Positions 47,127 through 57,959 of a stretch of 61,514 bases of DNA are shown here, in pieces. Source of the stretch: Butyriboletus loyo (lineage: Eukaryota; Basidiomycota; Agaricomycetes; Boletales; Boletaceae); contig JBBPSI010000153.1 of assembly GCA_038093515.1 (NCBI GenBank), forward strand, positions 1 through 61,514, in the 5' to 3' direction. Under the pieces are notes generated by a model. The model made no database searches. It had not been told where the DNA came from and was given only the letters and a program-made list of their open reading frames with translations. Position 1 is the first letter of the stretch. Every line of letters starts with the position of its first letter. The position numbers and the translations under genes were made by a program.

Positions 47127-47631
47127 TGTTATAATTGTATACTTTATAACAGACTTTTGCATTTGGACTTCACCATTTCTCTTTCAAAGGTCACGTGAGT
47201 TAGTGCACATGATCGTGGGATTATACATGTGACCATAGGCTGACTAAGCATATGACATGATGGTCCAGACTGGCCCAGACTCTATGACACCACACCTCAT
47301 GTATTTAATCTCTGTTTGGCTTCTCTTCTTTTTGATCACTGTCAACTTCTATTTAATCACCGTCGACCCTGTACTTCTTCTCATATGTACATGTATAGTA
47401 ATTAGTCTCACACACTGCTTGGTCTGTGCACATTCTCTTGTAATATAAAAAGGCTGGTGGTTTGGGCTAGGATTCCCTAGCTTTAACCACTTGTCTATTC
47501 GCTGGCAACAGTTGAGGATTAAGGTCTTGAGCTCTACTCTCTTATACTCACCAGTTCTTGTGTAGAGCTGCAACAGTAGTTGAACCACCTGTGACTTGAT
47601 AATTCAGCCTTTTGGTTGTTGTCTCGTAACA
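47127..47631 (+). repeat. LTR-A, 5' LTR of chromovirus (505 bp)
   Basis: Starts TGTTATAATTGTATAC and ends CTCGTAACA. Carries the conserved GCTTTAACCACTTGTC and CTGGCAACAGTTGAGG blocks. A TATA-like ATATAAAAAGG lies at about 47441-47451. Confidence 0.8.
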
Positions 47632-48349
47632 CAAGGAGACAGAGAACTTTCTGATCACAAGTGGGATCAGCAAACTTCGAACTAGATCAATCTGGGTTCT
47701 GAAACATCTTCTGATGATTTTCCTCGCGAGGATAAAAGGATGTCAGACCCTGGCCCCTCCAACCCTGCCTATGTTTCATACAACAATCAAACCCTGCATG
47801 CCCTCTTCGTGCAGTGGCTTAACAAGGAAAAGGAGGACAATGTTACCAAAAAAGTCACAGACCCCAGAGAGTGGGATGGAGACCGCAAGAAATTCCATCA
47901 TTGGTGGACCTTGCTAAAAGTTTGGGTCTTGGTAAACACTTGGAAGACAGACAAGCTCCGCACAGTCACCATCCTGAGCCAAATCAAAGGCAAGGGAAAA
48001 GATTTTTCACAACTATGCCTGGAGGACTACGTCATCTCCAAGAAAAAATGGTCCAACCCCACAGACACATCAAAGGGGAAGAGAGATGACAATGCTTGGC
48101 CCACTTGGGAATATCTCCAAGCATCTATTAGGTCGCATTTCCAAATCGACATACTTGCACATCAAGCATTGAGTAAATTAACAAACCTACAACAAGGACA
48201 AGCACTGATTAATACTTTTCTCAAAGAGTTTAAAGTTCTTTACAGACAGTTGGAGTGTGAACCTGGCGATGCCATAGAACTCCTCAAGCATGTGGTAAAG
48301 CACAAAATCTATAAATAGATGTTCTTACAGTGGCTCAAAAAACTGTCTG

Positions 48350-48844
48350 TGTTATAATCATATCTCTTATAACTATCTTTTGCCTTCGGACTTCGTCATA
48401 TTTCTCTTTCAAAGGTCACGTGACTTAGCACACATGATCGTGGGATTATACATGTGACCACAAGCTGACTAAGCATACAACATCATGGTCCAGACTGGCC
48501 CAGACTCTATGACGTCATGCCTCATGTATTTAATCTCCGTTTACTTCTCTTCTTTCTCATCACCGTCAACTTCTATTTCCCATCATCGTCGACCCGTGAC
48601 TTCCTTCATATATACTTGTATAGTAACTAGTCTCATGCACTGCTTGGTCTGTGCGCATTCCCTTGTAATATAAAAGGGGCTCGTGGTTGCGGCTAGGATT
48701 CCCTAGCTTTAACCACTTGTCTATTCGCTGGCAACAGTTGAGAGATTAAGGTCCTGAGCTATTCCTCATTACCATCGCCAGTATCTGTGTAGTACTGCAA
48801 CAGTTGTGGAACCCTGTGTGCCTGATAACTTCATTGTCATAACA
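48350..48844 (+). repeat. solo LTR-A with 5-bp target duplication
   Basis: Starts TGTTATAATCATATCTC and ends GTCATAACA, 495 bp. It is flanked by GTCTG at 48345-48349 and at 48845-48849. It sits 22 bp inside the left end of the Tc1 element, so it is younger than that element. Confidence 0.88.
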
Positions 48845-49161
48845 GTCTGCATATTTGCATATTTTACATTAAATATCACTCAATGCAATAACCCCTGATC
48901 CCAACCCTATGTGGTAGGTGTATGAAATATGGTACCTACCCTTGGCCTTCTATTGGCCCAGGAATCAGGTAATATGGCCAAGGTATGATGGAATGTCAGC
49001 TATTTTAAAATGACAGGTCATGTGGACAGTTTTTTGACTTTACAAAAATCCAACTATCTAGTATTTGGTATGAGCTCACTTGGCCTTGATAACTGCTTCA
49101 ACTCTTCTAGGCATGCTTTCTATCCATTTATGACACTGTTCCACAGAAATATTCCCCCACT

Positions 49162-50055
49162 CTACCACCACCCTTTCCCATAATCAATAAACTCCTGTAG
49201 GAGCACTATTATAAGCCAAGAGACATTGTTTGAGGTGATTCCAAGTGTGTTCAATGGGGTTGGGGTCTGAATATTGTGCAGGCCAACCCAGAAGCTTGAT
49301 TCCTTGCTCCTCAAACCAATTCTGAGCTCTTTTGGAGGTATGTTTGGGATCATTATTCTGCTCAAAAATGATATCATGTTGAGAAATTCCAGATTTCTCC
49401 ATGTGTTATAGCAATTCTTCCTCTAGAATTTACACATACTGTTCACCATTCATCCTGCCCTCAACCTCACTTAAAGTCCCCACTCCATTAAACTCTATAC
49501 CATCAGGAAATTTGCTCCAAACTTGACTGTACCTTTAACCTCTGTGGCAGTTAGGCTCTCTCTCTTCTTTTTCCACACATGCACTCCTGTCCATCTGACC
49601 CAATTCTATTGATTTTGGTCTCATCCAACCAAATAATCCTCTTCCAGCCCTTATTGATACTTGAGAGAAAAGACAAATCATCTTTTTCTAGGGCTAATTG
49701 GAAGAAGACATTTCTTCTTCTTTATCACAGCCTTTAAATGAACCCTCCTTGAGGTCCTTTCTCACTGTATGTGAGGGGATTGGAGGTTCAATGATGGAAT
49801 TGATGAAATTTGTAGCCTGGACTGCATTTTTGGCCTTGCCAGTAATGATTTTCTGGACAATAGCACATTTGTTGGTAGGAGTAAGCTTAGAAGAACAGCC
49901 AGCATGAAGCTTCTCCTTGTCAGGTTGGATCTCTTGGAGTACCCTAGCCACAGTAGACTTCCCTGGGCCAGTTTGGAAGGCAATCTTCCTAGTTGAAAGG
50001 TCAAGAGAGGAGAGAGAGATAAATTTTGTCTTAGAGAGGTGGAAATGGATTTCAT
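49162..50055 (-). pseudogene. Tc1 transposase, broken
   Basis: Minus-strand fragments. The N-terminal helix-turn-helix part lies at about 49694-50055 (TNKCAIVQKIITGKAKNAVQ). The catalytic end lies at 49162-49402 with NNDPKHTSKRAQNWFEEQG and a degraded WPAQYSDPNPIEH, normally WPAQSPDLNPIEH. Frames are disrupted between them. Confidence 0.75.
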
Positions 50056-50826
50056 GGTGATGGTGAGAAAGTAAACATAGGAGGATGGGGTTTATATATG
50101 TTGGCTGACACTCAGTTACATAAAGGTGACATAATAGGACCCTTGATGGATGTATGTAATGATATTACAGCATCTAGGGTCTAATATATGTGATCAAATC
50201 TTAAAGTCAAAAAACTGTCTGCATGATGTGTCATTTTAGAATAGCTGACATTCCATCAAACCTTATCCATATTACCTGATTCCTGGGCCAATAGAAGGCC
50301 AAGGGTAGGTACCATATTTCATACACCCACCACATAGGGTTGGGATCAGGGGCTATTGCATTGAGTGATATTTAATGTAAAGTATGCAAACATGTGGACA
50401 GTTTTTTGAGCCACTGTATCTGTTAAACAAGAAGTTTTGGAGGACCTTAACCTCCTAATTGAAGAGTACTGAAAGGCGGGTCGCACCTTTGAGCAGATGT
50501 ATGCCAAGAGAGGAAATGGTAGCAGAGGATCAGGCCGATATCAATTTAGGCCTTATACACAGCCAGCTCATGGCTATCCACCGCCTAAAGGACCTCCTCC
50601 TGGCTATACAGCTGTCAGAACTCAACTGGGCAGGGGCACCCCTATGGACATCAGTGCTCAGAATACTTCTTCCGAAACAAGGACTTGTTTTGATTGTGGC
50701 AATGTTGGGCACATCTGGCTCAACTGTCCCCAGAATCCAAACTGTTGGAATAAACCCGCCCCTCATGCTCACCCTCAAGTCAGGCAGCAGTGGGTGCAGA
50801 TGGATGACAGGACATATACCCAGTAA

Positions 50827-51429
50827 TGGGTACAAGTCAACAACCTGGAGGTAACCCCCCCACAAGTACCATATCAGTCAAGGCCTTTACTGGCACCACC
50901 TGTGGTTGGAGCACTGCCACAAGGAGAAACCTCCCAGCACACACAGCATATATGGGAGAAGACGCACATGCCTACTGGGCAGATCTGTTCATGTGCGAAG
51001 CCAAGGAAAAGGCCACAAGGTCTTTAAAATAAAGAAGTTGCTTAGTGCAGGGGTGTCTAAGGGACTGGACAATTCTTTTCATAATCATTTCTCTTCACTA
51101 TATACATCTTTGGACTATTAGGTAGATGAAAATGAACATTTAGATAAGGAACCCGAGTTGTTGATTAGTTTGGTGTTTACAAATTCATCTTTGGATGTAA
51201 GCATAGACATTCCTGGATTGATTGATTGTGAGGAGGATGATGACTCTGTTTTACCTACTATGTCTTCCAATATATCTATAGAAAAACCCAAAAGAGAGTC
51301 TCCTTTGAGCTCGGCACTGGGAAAGAGCATGCTTAATTCTCTTTTGAGACAAATGAACACATGATCTTCACCTTCTTCCTCTTCTAATTATAAAACCCCT
51401 ATCAAATCTTCTCTGATGTTTGGTGGAGA
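50827..51429. other. gypsy gag-pol spacer, degenerate
   Basis: Part of the chromovirus between zinc knuckle and protease. Short frames on both strands, no domain recognised. Confidence 0.4.
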
Positions 51430-53152
51430 TTACTCCCTGGTGGTGAAAATCACCTACCAGTTGAATGCTACTTGGTGAACTCGTTCACTTAAGGCTTTGC
51501 TGGATACAGGAGCAGTCAATACCTTTATTGACAAAAACTATTGCGATACATGCAAAATTGATCTGATTCCTTTATCTAAATCATTGATGCTGATGGCTCT
51601 AAAGGAGCGATAGGTCACATTACACACAAAGCTTCCTTATTTATGGAAATTGATGGACATTACAAAGCTATAGAAGCTTACATTTCGCTTCTTGGTTCCC
51701 ATCAAATGATTATTGGCTATGACTGATTCACATGCCATAATCTGGACATTGATTGGCATTTTAAAACTATTTCTTTCCATTACTGTTCCCCTTACTGTAA
51801 AGTCATTGCAGACTCTATTTCTTCTTCGAACATTACTTCTTGCTGTACTATAGAAACTGGAGTTGCCGAAAAGGTATCCACTGTATATCACAATTATTTA
51901 GATGTTTTCTCTGAGGATGAGGCAGCAAGAATGCCTGAGCAGAAACCTTGGAATCATGCTATAGATCTCAAGCCTGATTTTGTACCGAAAAAGGGCCACA
52001 TCATTCCAATGTCCGACGAAGAACAGGACCAGATTAGATCTTTTGTGCAAAAGGAGTTGAAAAAGAATTATATAAGACTGTCAAAGTCACCTCAGATGGA
52101 CCCTGTGTTCTTTATTCCAAAGAAAACTGGAGACAAGTGATTGGTCATGGACTACCATTATCTAAACAATGGAACCATTAAAAATGGTTATCCATTACCC
52201 CTAATTCCACAGTTAATCAATAGGCTTAAAGGCACTGATATCTTTACTGCATTGGATCTCCGATGGGGATTTAAGAATATCTGTATTAAGGAAGGAGACG
52301 AGTGGAAAGCCACATTTGCTATGCCAATCAGGGCTTACGAACCCACTGTCATGTACTTTGGGCTTACCAATTCTTTGCCCACCTTCCAAAATATGATGAA
52401 TGATATATTTAACAACATGTATGCATGTGTCATTATTTACATCGACAACATTATGATATTCACAAAAGGAAAAACAAGGGCAGAGCATGAGGAAAAAGTA
52501 AAGGAAGTACTCCAACACCTTTGAGAAAATAATTTATTTGTAAAACCAGAGAAATGCATATTCTCTTCAGATAAAGTGGACTTTTTGGGTATGGTGGTTT
52601 CAAAGAACGGTGTTGAAATGCAGTCTAAGAAGACAGATGCCATCCAAGACTGGCCTATGCTCTCATGTCTGAACAGGTTCAAGTGTTCTTGGGACTTTGT
52701 AACTATTATCGAAGATTCATTGAGGGCTTCTCAGAGATAGCCTGACCCCTCAATAACTTAACAAAAAAGGACATCCCTTTCAAATGGGGTAAGGAGGAGC
52801 AAACAGTGTTTGATATGCTGAAAAAGAAGTTTGACACAGCACTGTTATTGGCCTACCCTGATTACAATAAGGAGATGCGGGTAGAAACGGACACTTCAGA
52901 TATAGCAGTGGGCACTGTCCTTTCCATAAAAGGATCAGATAACCTTTGGTGACCCTGTGCATTCCTTTCCCACTCATTTGATGCTGCAGAATGGAACTAT
53001 CTGATTTATGATAAAGAACTGCTGGCAGTAATACATGCCTTGGAAGAATGGCAACATTATTTAAAGAAGGGTTCAAGATCTGGACAGATCACAAGAACCT
53101 TGAATACTGGAAGAAGCTGCAGATGCTGTCTGGATGACAAGCATGATGGCAT
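51430..53152 (+). pseudogene. gypsy protease, reverse transcriptase and RNase H, broken
   Basis: Aspartic protease core LKALLDTGAVNTFID is at about 51490-51535. Reverse transcriptase lies at 51931-52524 (PMSDEEQDQIRSFVQKEL, PVFFIPKKTGDK, then after a TGA DYHYLNNGTIKNGYPLPLI). The catalytic box reads YIDN instead of YIDD. RNase H follows with FLGLCNYYRRFIEGFSEIA and [19 protein letters not shown]. Stops at 51476, 51724, 52138, 52522 and 52950 are all TGA; there are also frameshifts around 52650-52680. Confidence 0.8.
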
Positions 53153-55255
53153 GTGCTTCTCCAAGAGTTCAATTATTTATTTGTTTACAAACCAGGCTCA
53201 ACCAATGGCAGAGTAGATGCATTGTCATGTCGAGCAGACCATGGTGATGCTGTTACAGACCATAATACCAATATTACAGTACTTCCACCAAACCTTTTCT
53301 TAAATAAAGTTTCTCTTTCTTCTTCCTTTTACGATACCTTACAAAAAGAATCTGAAAAACAAAAACAAAAAGAAATTCCTGGATTTTATTATGATACAAA
53401 TCAATCTGTATTTATTAATGAAAAGAAAAAAGTCTTCATGCCTGAGGCACTTAGGATACAATTACTTAATATTTGCCACAATTCACCAATAGCTGGACAT
53501 TTGGGACAAGCCCATATGGCTCATCTTCTCACATGGCATTTTACGTGGCCAGGTGTTACAAAGGACATTAAATGTTATGTTGACAGCTGCCAAGTGTGCG
53601 CCCTCATGAAGGGTAGGCAAAATGCACCGGCAGGTAAATTATTATCACTTCCCATGGCTAGTCACCCCTGGGAAGACATTTCTGTTGATTTCATTACTGG
53701 ACTTCCTATTTCCAATGGCTTTGATGCCATTTGTACGATAGTTGATCGCTTCTCCAAGGAAGTCATTTATGTCCCTTGTAAGATGACTACCTCTTCTAAG
53801 GAGTTAGCTATTATATTTTGAGACAATGTTTGGTGTATTCACAGACTTCCTATTATGATTGTTTTGGACCACAGTCCACAATTTGTATCAGACTTTACCA
53901 TGGAGCTTTGCAAGCTTCTTGGCATTTCCCAGAAGATCTCTACTGCTTACCATCCCCAATCTGATGGACAAATCTAAAGGATAAATAGGGAGATGGAACA
54001 ATATTTAGGTACCTATGTGGCCAAAAAACAGGAAACCTGGGCTGATTGGATCAAGATTGCTCAGTTTAACCATAATAATTCCCTTACCACTGCCATGGAT
54101 ACCATTCCATTCTCTATTATGTGTAACTATTATCCAAGAATCAGCTTCAAGAAATCTTCTCATATGTTAGCCAGAGATTTCACATGTACTGCTGGAAAAG
54201 CACATGCTGAGGTCAAAGAAGTGTTGGAAGAAGTGTTACAGTAGTGGTATACTTTTTCCATCCACTACCACTTGGACTACTTCATTCGCCTAGCTTACTG
54301 CTAGTTCCCTTTGAACGGTACCAACCGTTCTAGCTTAGTCATCACTTCCCGCGCACGGACGCACTTTCCCTCACACTCCGGAGTCTTCTGGAATGTTCCT
54401 TCCGTATTCGTACTTTCCTTCTCGCGTCTCGATTAGGAACACGGTCTGTGCGCAGACCCCAGTAGTATAAAGGCTCGGCCTTTCCACCATGTACTTTATC
54501 TAGTTCTACGCAGCTTCCTGCTAGCAATTAGTATCACTTCCAGACTCTTAGTGTGCGCACTAAGACATAGTCTGAGACCCAGCTCAGAAACGCTTCACGA
54601 GTCTCGAGGCCACTCCAGAGTGCCTCCTTGCTGTTCTAGTTGTTAGCGCCCAGCATAACAAGAAGCTTGCAAGTGAATGGTATCACAGGCCGATAATAGA
54701 CGATCGGCTGCACCCGATTACAAAGTGGGAGATAGTGTGTGGCTGAGTACAGAAAAATTGAAGTTACCATACACTGCACGAAAGCTCACAGTGTTGGATT
54801 GGTCCATATTGGATCAAGGCTCTAAAGCCTAATACTGTCGAACTTCAGCTGCTGAGCAGCATGTGAATCCATCCAGTTGTTAACATCTCCCATGTAAAAC
54901 CATATTGGGAAACCCTTGCAGGGCAACCTGTTATCCATCCTGACCCAGTCAATATCACAGATGAAGGATATACGGAGTTCGAGGTTGATTACATTGTCGC
55001 CTCTAGGATGAAACACAGGAAGTTAGAGTATTTAGTGCATTGGAGAGGCTATGATGAAACAGATTGCATGTGGGAACCAGTATCCAACCTGGGCAATTCA
55101 CAAGACGTAATTATGGACTATCACCAAGCCCACCCTTCTGTCCCTCGCCCTCTTCGAGGCCTATCACTATTTGAATTTTCTTTGTTATTTAAGGTATTCA
55201 GTCCAGAGTGTGGAACCGCCTATCAAGGAACTCATCTGGAATACAAGTCCTAGGG
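53153..55255 (+). pseudogene. gypsy integrase with C-terminal chromodomain, broken
   Basis: The zinc-binding N-terminus shows HNSPIAGHLG and CYVDSCQVCALMKG. The catalytic core has VDFITGLP, IVLDHSPQFVSDF and ISTAYHPQSDGQI. After a solo-LTR insertion, the DYKVGDSVWLSTEKLKLPY and NISHVKPYWETL regions lead to a chromodomain (YLVHWRGYDETDCMWEP, about 55020-55085), which defines a chromovirus. TGA at 53819 and TAA at about 53976 interrupt the core. Confidence 0.82.
54234..54660 (+). repeat. solo LTR-C with target duplication
   Basis: 427 bp, starts TGTTACAGTAGTGG and ends CAGCATAACA, flanked by AGAAG at 54229-54233 and 54661-54665. Rich in CpG, unlike the host chromovirus, so probably a recent insertion. 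Contains AGTATAAAGG, a likely TATA box, at about 54466. Confidence 0.85.
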
Positions 55256-55262
55256 GGGGAGG

Positions 55263-55775
55263 TATTATAATTGTATACTTTATAACAGACTTTTGCGTTC
55301 AGACTTCACCATTTCTCTTTCAAAGGTCACATGACTTAGCACACATGATCGTGGGATTATACATGTGACCATAGGCTGACTAAGCATATGATGTCATGGT
55401 CCAGACTGGCCCAGACTCTATGACATCATGCCTCATGTATTTAATCTCCATTTGCTTCTCTTCTTTTTAATGGCCATCAACTTCTATTTAATCTCTGTCA
55501 ACCCTGCCTGTACTTCTACGTGTATATACTTGTATAGTAATTAGTCACATGCACTGCTTGGTCCATGTGCAGTTCCCTGTAATATATAAGGTTTGTGGTT
55601 TGGGCTAGGATTCCCTAGCTTTAACCACTTGTCTATTTGCTGGCAACAGTTGAGGATTAAGGTCATTAGCTCTTTCTCTACCATCACCAGTGCTTGGTGT
55701 AGCGCTGCAACTGGAGTTGACCGCCTGTGAAACTTAGTATTCTGCCAACATCATTTGGTGGTTGTTTTCATAACA
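55263..55775 (+). repeat. LTR-A, 3' LTR of chromovirus (513 bp)
   Basis: Begins TATTATAATTGTATAC (first TG changed to TA) and ends TTCATAACA. Preceded by a purine tract. Close to the 5' LTR, but with many differences by eye. Confidence 0.8.
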
Positions 55776-55994
55776 GTCATGCTTGTCACATTACTAATAG
55801 CTCTTGTTATGCTATTGGACGATATGTTTAGTCCTATCTCTTATCTCTAACATATCATCATGTGGTTCTTACCTTACCTTATATAGGTACTATACAGAAC
55901 ACAAGTACAAACACTCTTGTACTGTATATAAGACAGCTCTTATGGCTTGTCACTTTTCTTCAGATATTTCAGTTCTATCACTACTACTGCAATA

Positions 55995-57556
55995 CAGTGG
56001 GCAACAAAACTGTTGCAATGTTGGCAATATTTTGATTGTTAAGCTAATAACTCAAGAACCACTAATGGAAAACCTCCTAAACCTACCCATAGCAGAACAT
56101 CATAATCAAGGGCTTTCCAAAAATATATACATTACTTATGTAATTCATTCTATATTCACCAATCAAGCAAGGGTACTCATTGCAACAGTTTTGTTGCTGA
56201 CCCTATAAAATGTTAGAATCATATGTTGTGGCTGAGTATTACATAAGAAATGGGTCATGTGATGCATAAGAAGTTCAACATTGTGCAAACACATCAAAAC
56301 ACCATCGCTTTTTCCATTACTTCCATCATGAAATCCCTTTCTATTGAACAAACCAACCAAATCATCTCCTGCCTGGAAATAGGTCAATCCACTTGCCAGA
56401 TCTCACATTCTACTGGTCTCAACCACTCTACCATTAGTAGACTTTGCTGCAAACACTGTCCAGACCTACTCAAAGCCTCTGGTGGTTGCCCATCCCTCAT
56501 AACTCCCACTGACATGCACACGTCATTTGCCTTATTGGTACTGGGAAGGCTGAAAATGCTGTCCAGGTTACCAAAACTCTTCAGGACATCAAGAACCATC
56601 CCATCTCCCCCCAAACCATTCATCGTCACCTCAGGAAGGCTGGTATGAAGGCTGTGGTGAAGAAGAAACACCCCCTTCTCTCTATGTGTCATAGGAGGGC
56701 AAGAATGGACTTTGCTTTAAGCCATCAGGATTGGACTGTGGAGGACTGGAAGCATGTCATATGGTCAGATGAGACCAAAATCAATCACATTGGGTCAGAT
56801 GGAAGGAAATGGGTATGGAAAAAGGCAGGAGAGGGCCTAAGTGATAGGCTGGTGGAAGGTACAGTGAAGTTTGGAGGAGGATCAGTGATGATATGGGGTT
56901 GTATGACCTGGGAAGGAGTTGGAATGGCTTGCAAGATTGATGGTAAGATGGATGCTAATCTTTATGTGCAGATCATGGATTCAGTATTATGGAAAAACTC
57001 CAGAGAACATTATCTTTCAGCAGGATAATGACCCCAAGCATACCAGCAGGAGAGCCAAGGAGTGGTTTGCTGACAATGGATTTGAGGTCATGGTGTGGCC
57101 TGCTCAGTCTCCAGACCTCAACCCCATAGAACACCTATGGTTTCTTCTCAAAAGAAGGCTAGCAGAGTATCCTGAGTCACCTAAGGGGGTTTTGGAGTTG
57201 TGGGAGCATGTACAGGCAGAGTGGGATAGGATTGGGATTGCACAGTGTCAGGAGTTGACTGAATGTATGCCTAGAAGGATTCAGGAAGTGATTAAAGCCA
57301 AAGGAGGATATACTTCATACTAATTTAGATACCCTTGATATCAGCAACAAAACTGTTGCAATGAGTACCCTTGCTTGATTGGTGAATATTTCCTGATATA
57401 GAATGAACTACATAATCAATGTATATATTTTTGAAAAGCCCTTGATTATGGTGTTCTGCTATGGGTAGGTTTAGGAGGTTTGCCTTTAGTGGTTCTTGAG
57501 TTATTAGCTTAACAGTCAAAATGTTGGCAACATTGCAATGGTTTTGTTGCCCACTG
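55995..57556 (+). mobile_element. Tc1/mariner element 2 inside LTR-B
   Basis: Ends CAGTGGGCAACAAAAC and its complement, 1,562 bp, flanked by TA (55993-55994, 57557-57558). The inverted arms are about 210 bp. The inner edge of each carries an inverted copy of the tip (GTTGCAATG...GTTTTGTTGC at about 56178-56204 and 57343-57364). The LTR-B copy at 43956 gives the empty site. Confidence 0.88.
56250..57323 (+). pseudogene. Tc1 DD34E transposase with two frameshifts
   Basis: Three overlapping frames together cover a whole Tc1-type transposase. They hold an N-terminal helix-turn-helix (MKSLSIEQTNQIISCLEIGQ), then KHVIWSDETKINHIGSDGRK (first Asp), then QQDNDPKHTSRRAKEWF with WPAQSPDLNPIEHLW. There are 34 residues between the second Asp and the Glu, the Tc1 signature. 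Frame changes occur near 56640 and 57010. The protein is otherwise well preserved, so the element died fairly recently. Confidence 0.85.
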
Positions 57557-57680
57557 TATCTCTAAGTTGAGCCTTGCTCCTTACATTCTTCAAGTACACT
57601 TGTTTGCAATACTCTGACTCTCATATTATCAGTGAGTCTTTCCACTGATAGGTTTACCCTTGCATCCTTCATTGCCCTCG

Positions 57681-57959
57681 GTGCACCTGCTCAGACTTTA
57701 CTGCTTCCAAAACCACCTAAAAAGGTGCTTGTGTATTTTGAAGATGCAGGGACAGAAGCTGCATCAGCTGGTTCATCTACTAGCAACAGCAAGAAAGCAG
57801 TAGGTTTGTTCTACTACTCACTTGCTTATATTTACTGTTTTTTCCTGACAAAGGGCCCAGATGCAACTGCAAAACAACTGGCAGCCAAGCAACAGCCAAC
57901 CAGTAGCAGCCAGTTAGGAGGTACAAGTCTCTGTGAGGAGATAATCTAGCAGCTTCAAG
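57681..57959. other. internal start of an LTR-B element or chimeric junction
   Basis: Follows the end of LTR-B. A short frame (57632-57949) runs through with no recognised domain. Joined to a minus-strand gypsy relic. Confidence 0.3.

Larger units (their letters stand above)
48328..50416 (-). mobile_element. Tc1/mariner element 1, inside gypsy gag
   Basis: Ends CAGTGGCTCAAAAAACTGTC (48328) and its complement at 50416, flanked by TA at 48326-48327 and 50417-50418. The inverted arms are about 215 bp long and over 90% alike by eye. The inner edge of each arm carries an inverted copy of the tip (at 49024-49041 and 50202-50219). Without the solo LTR inside, the element is about 1.59 kb, normal for Tc1. 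Confidence 0.85.
47740..50826 (+). pseudogene. gypsy gag, interrupted by Tc1
   Basis: The capsid-like part (47740-48318) begins MSDPGPSNPAYVSYNNQ and includes PREWDGDRKKFHHWW. It reads to KHKIYK and a TAG stop. Ten bases later a Tc1 element is inserted at TA. The frame resumes at 50419 and reaches a zinc knuckle, CFDCGNVGHIWLNC (C-x2-C-x4-H-x4-C), at about 50685-50740. A TGA lies at 50469-50471. Confidence 0.75.
47127..55775 (+). mobile_element. Ty3/gypsy chromovirus, degenerate, with nested insertions
   Basis: Bounded by LTR-A copies at 47127-47631 and 55263-55775. The order is gag, protease, reverse transcriptase, RNase H, integrase, chromodomain, with a purine-rich tract (AGGGGGGGAGG) just before the 3' LTR. 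Without its two insertions (48328-50416 and 54234-54660) it would be about 6.1 kb. Multiple in-frame stops, mostly TGA, and frameshifts make it inactive. The flanks (GCTAG and GTCAT) do not match as a target duplication. Confidence 0.8.
55776..57680 (+). repeat. LTR-B copy split by Tc1 element 2
   Basis: 55776-55994 and 57557-57680 together match 44040-44370 of the uninterrupted LTR-B. The 5' part is missing because the copy starts mid-LTR at the chromovirus end. Confidence 0.72.

Noticed and set aside
47740..54243. TGA recoded as Trp or Arg in the chromovirus
   Set aside because: Host genes in the window end with normal TGA stops, and the element also has frameshifts and a damaged RT motif, so decay explains it better.
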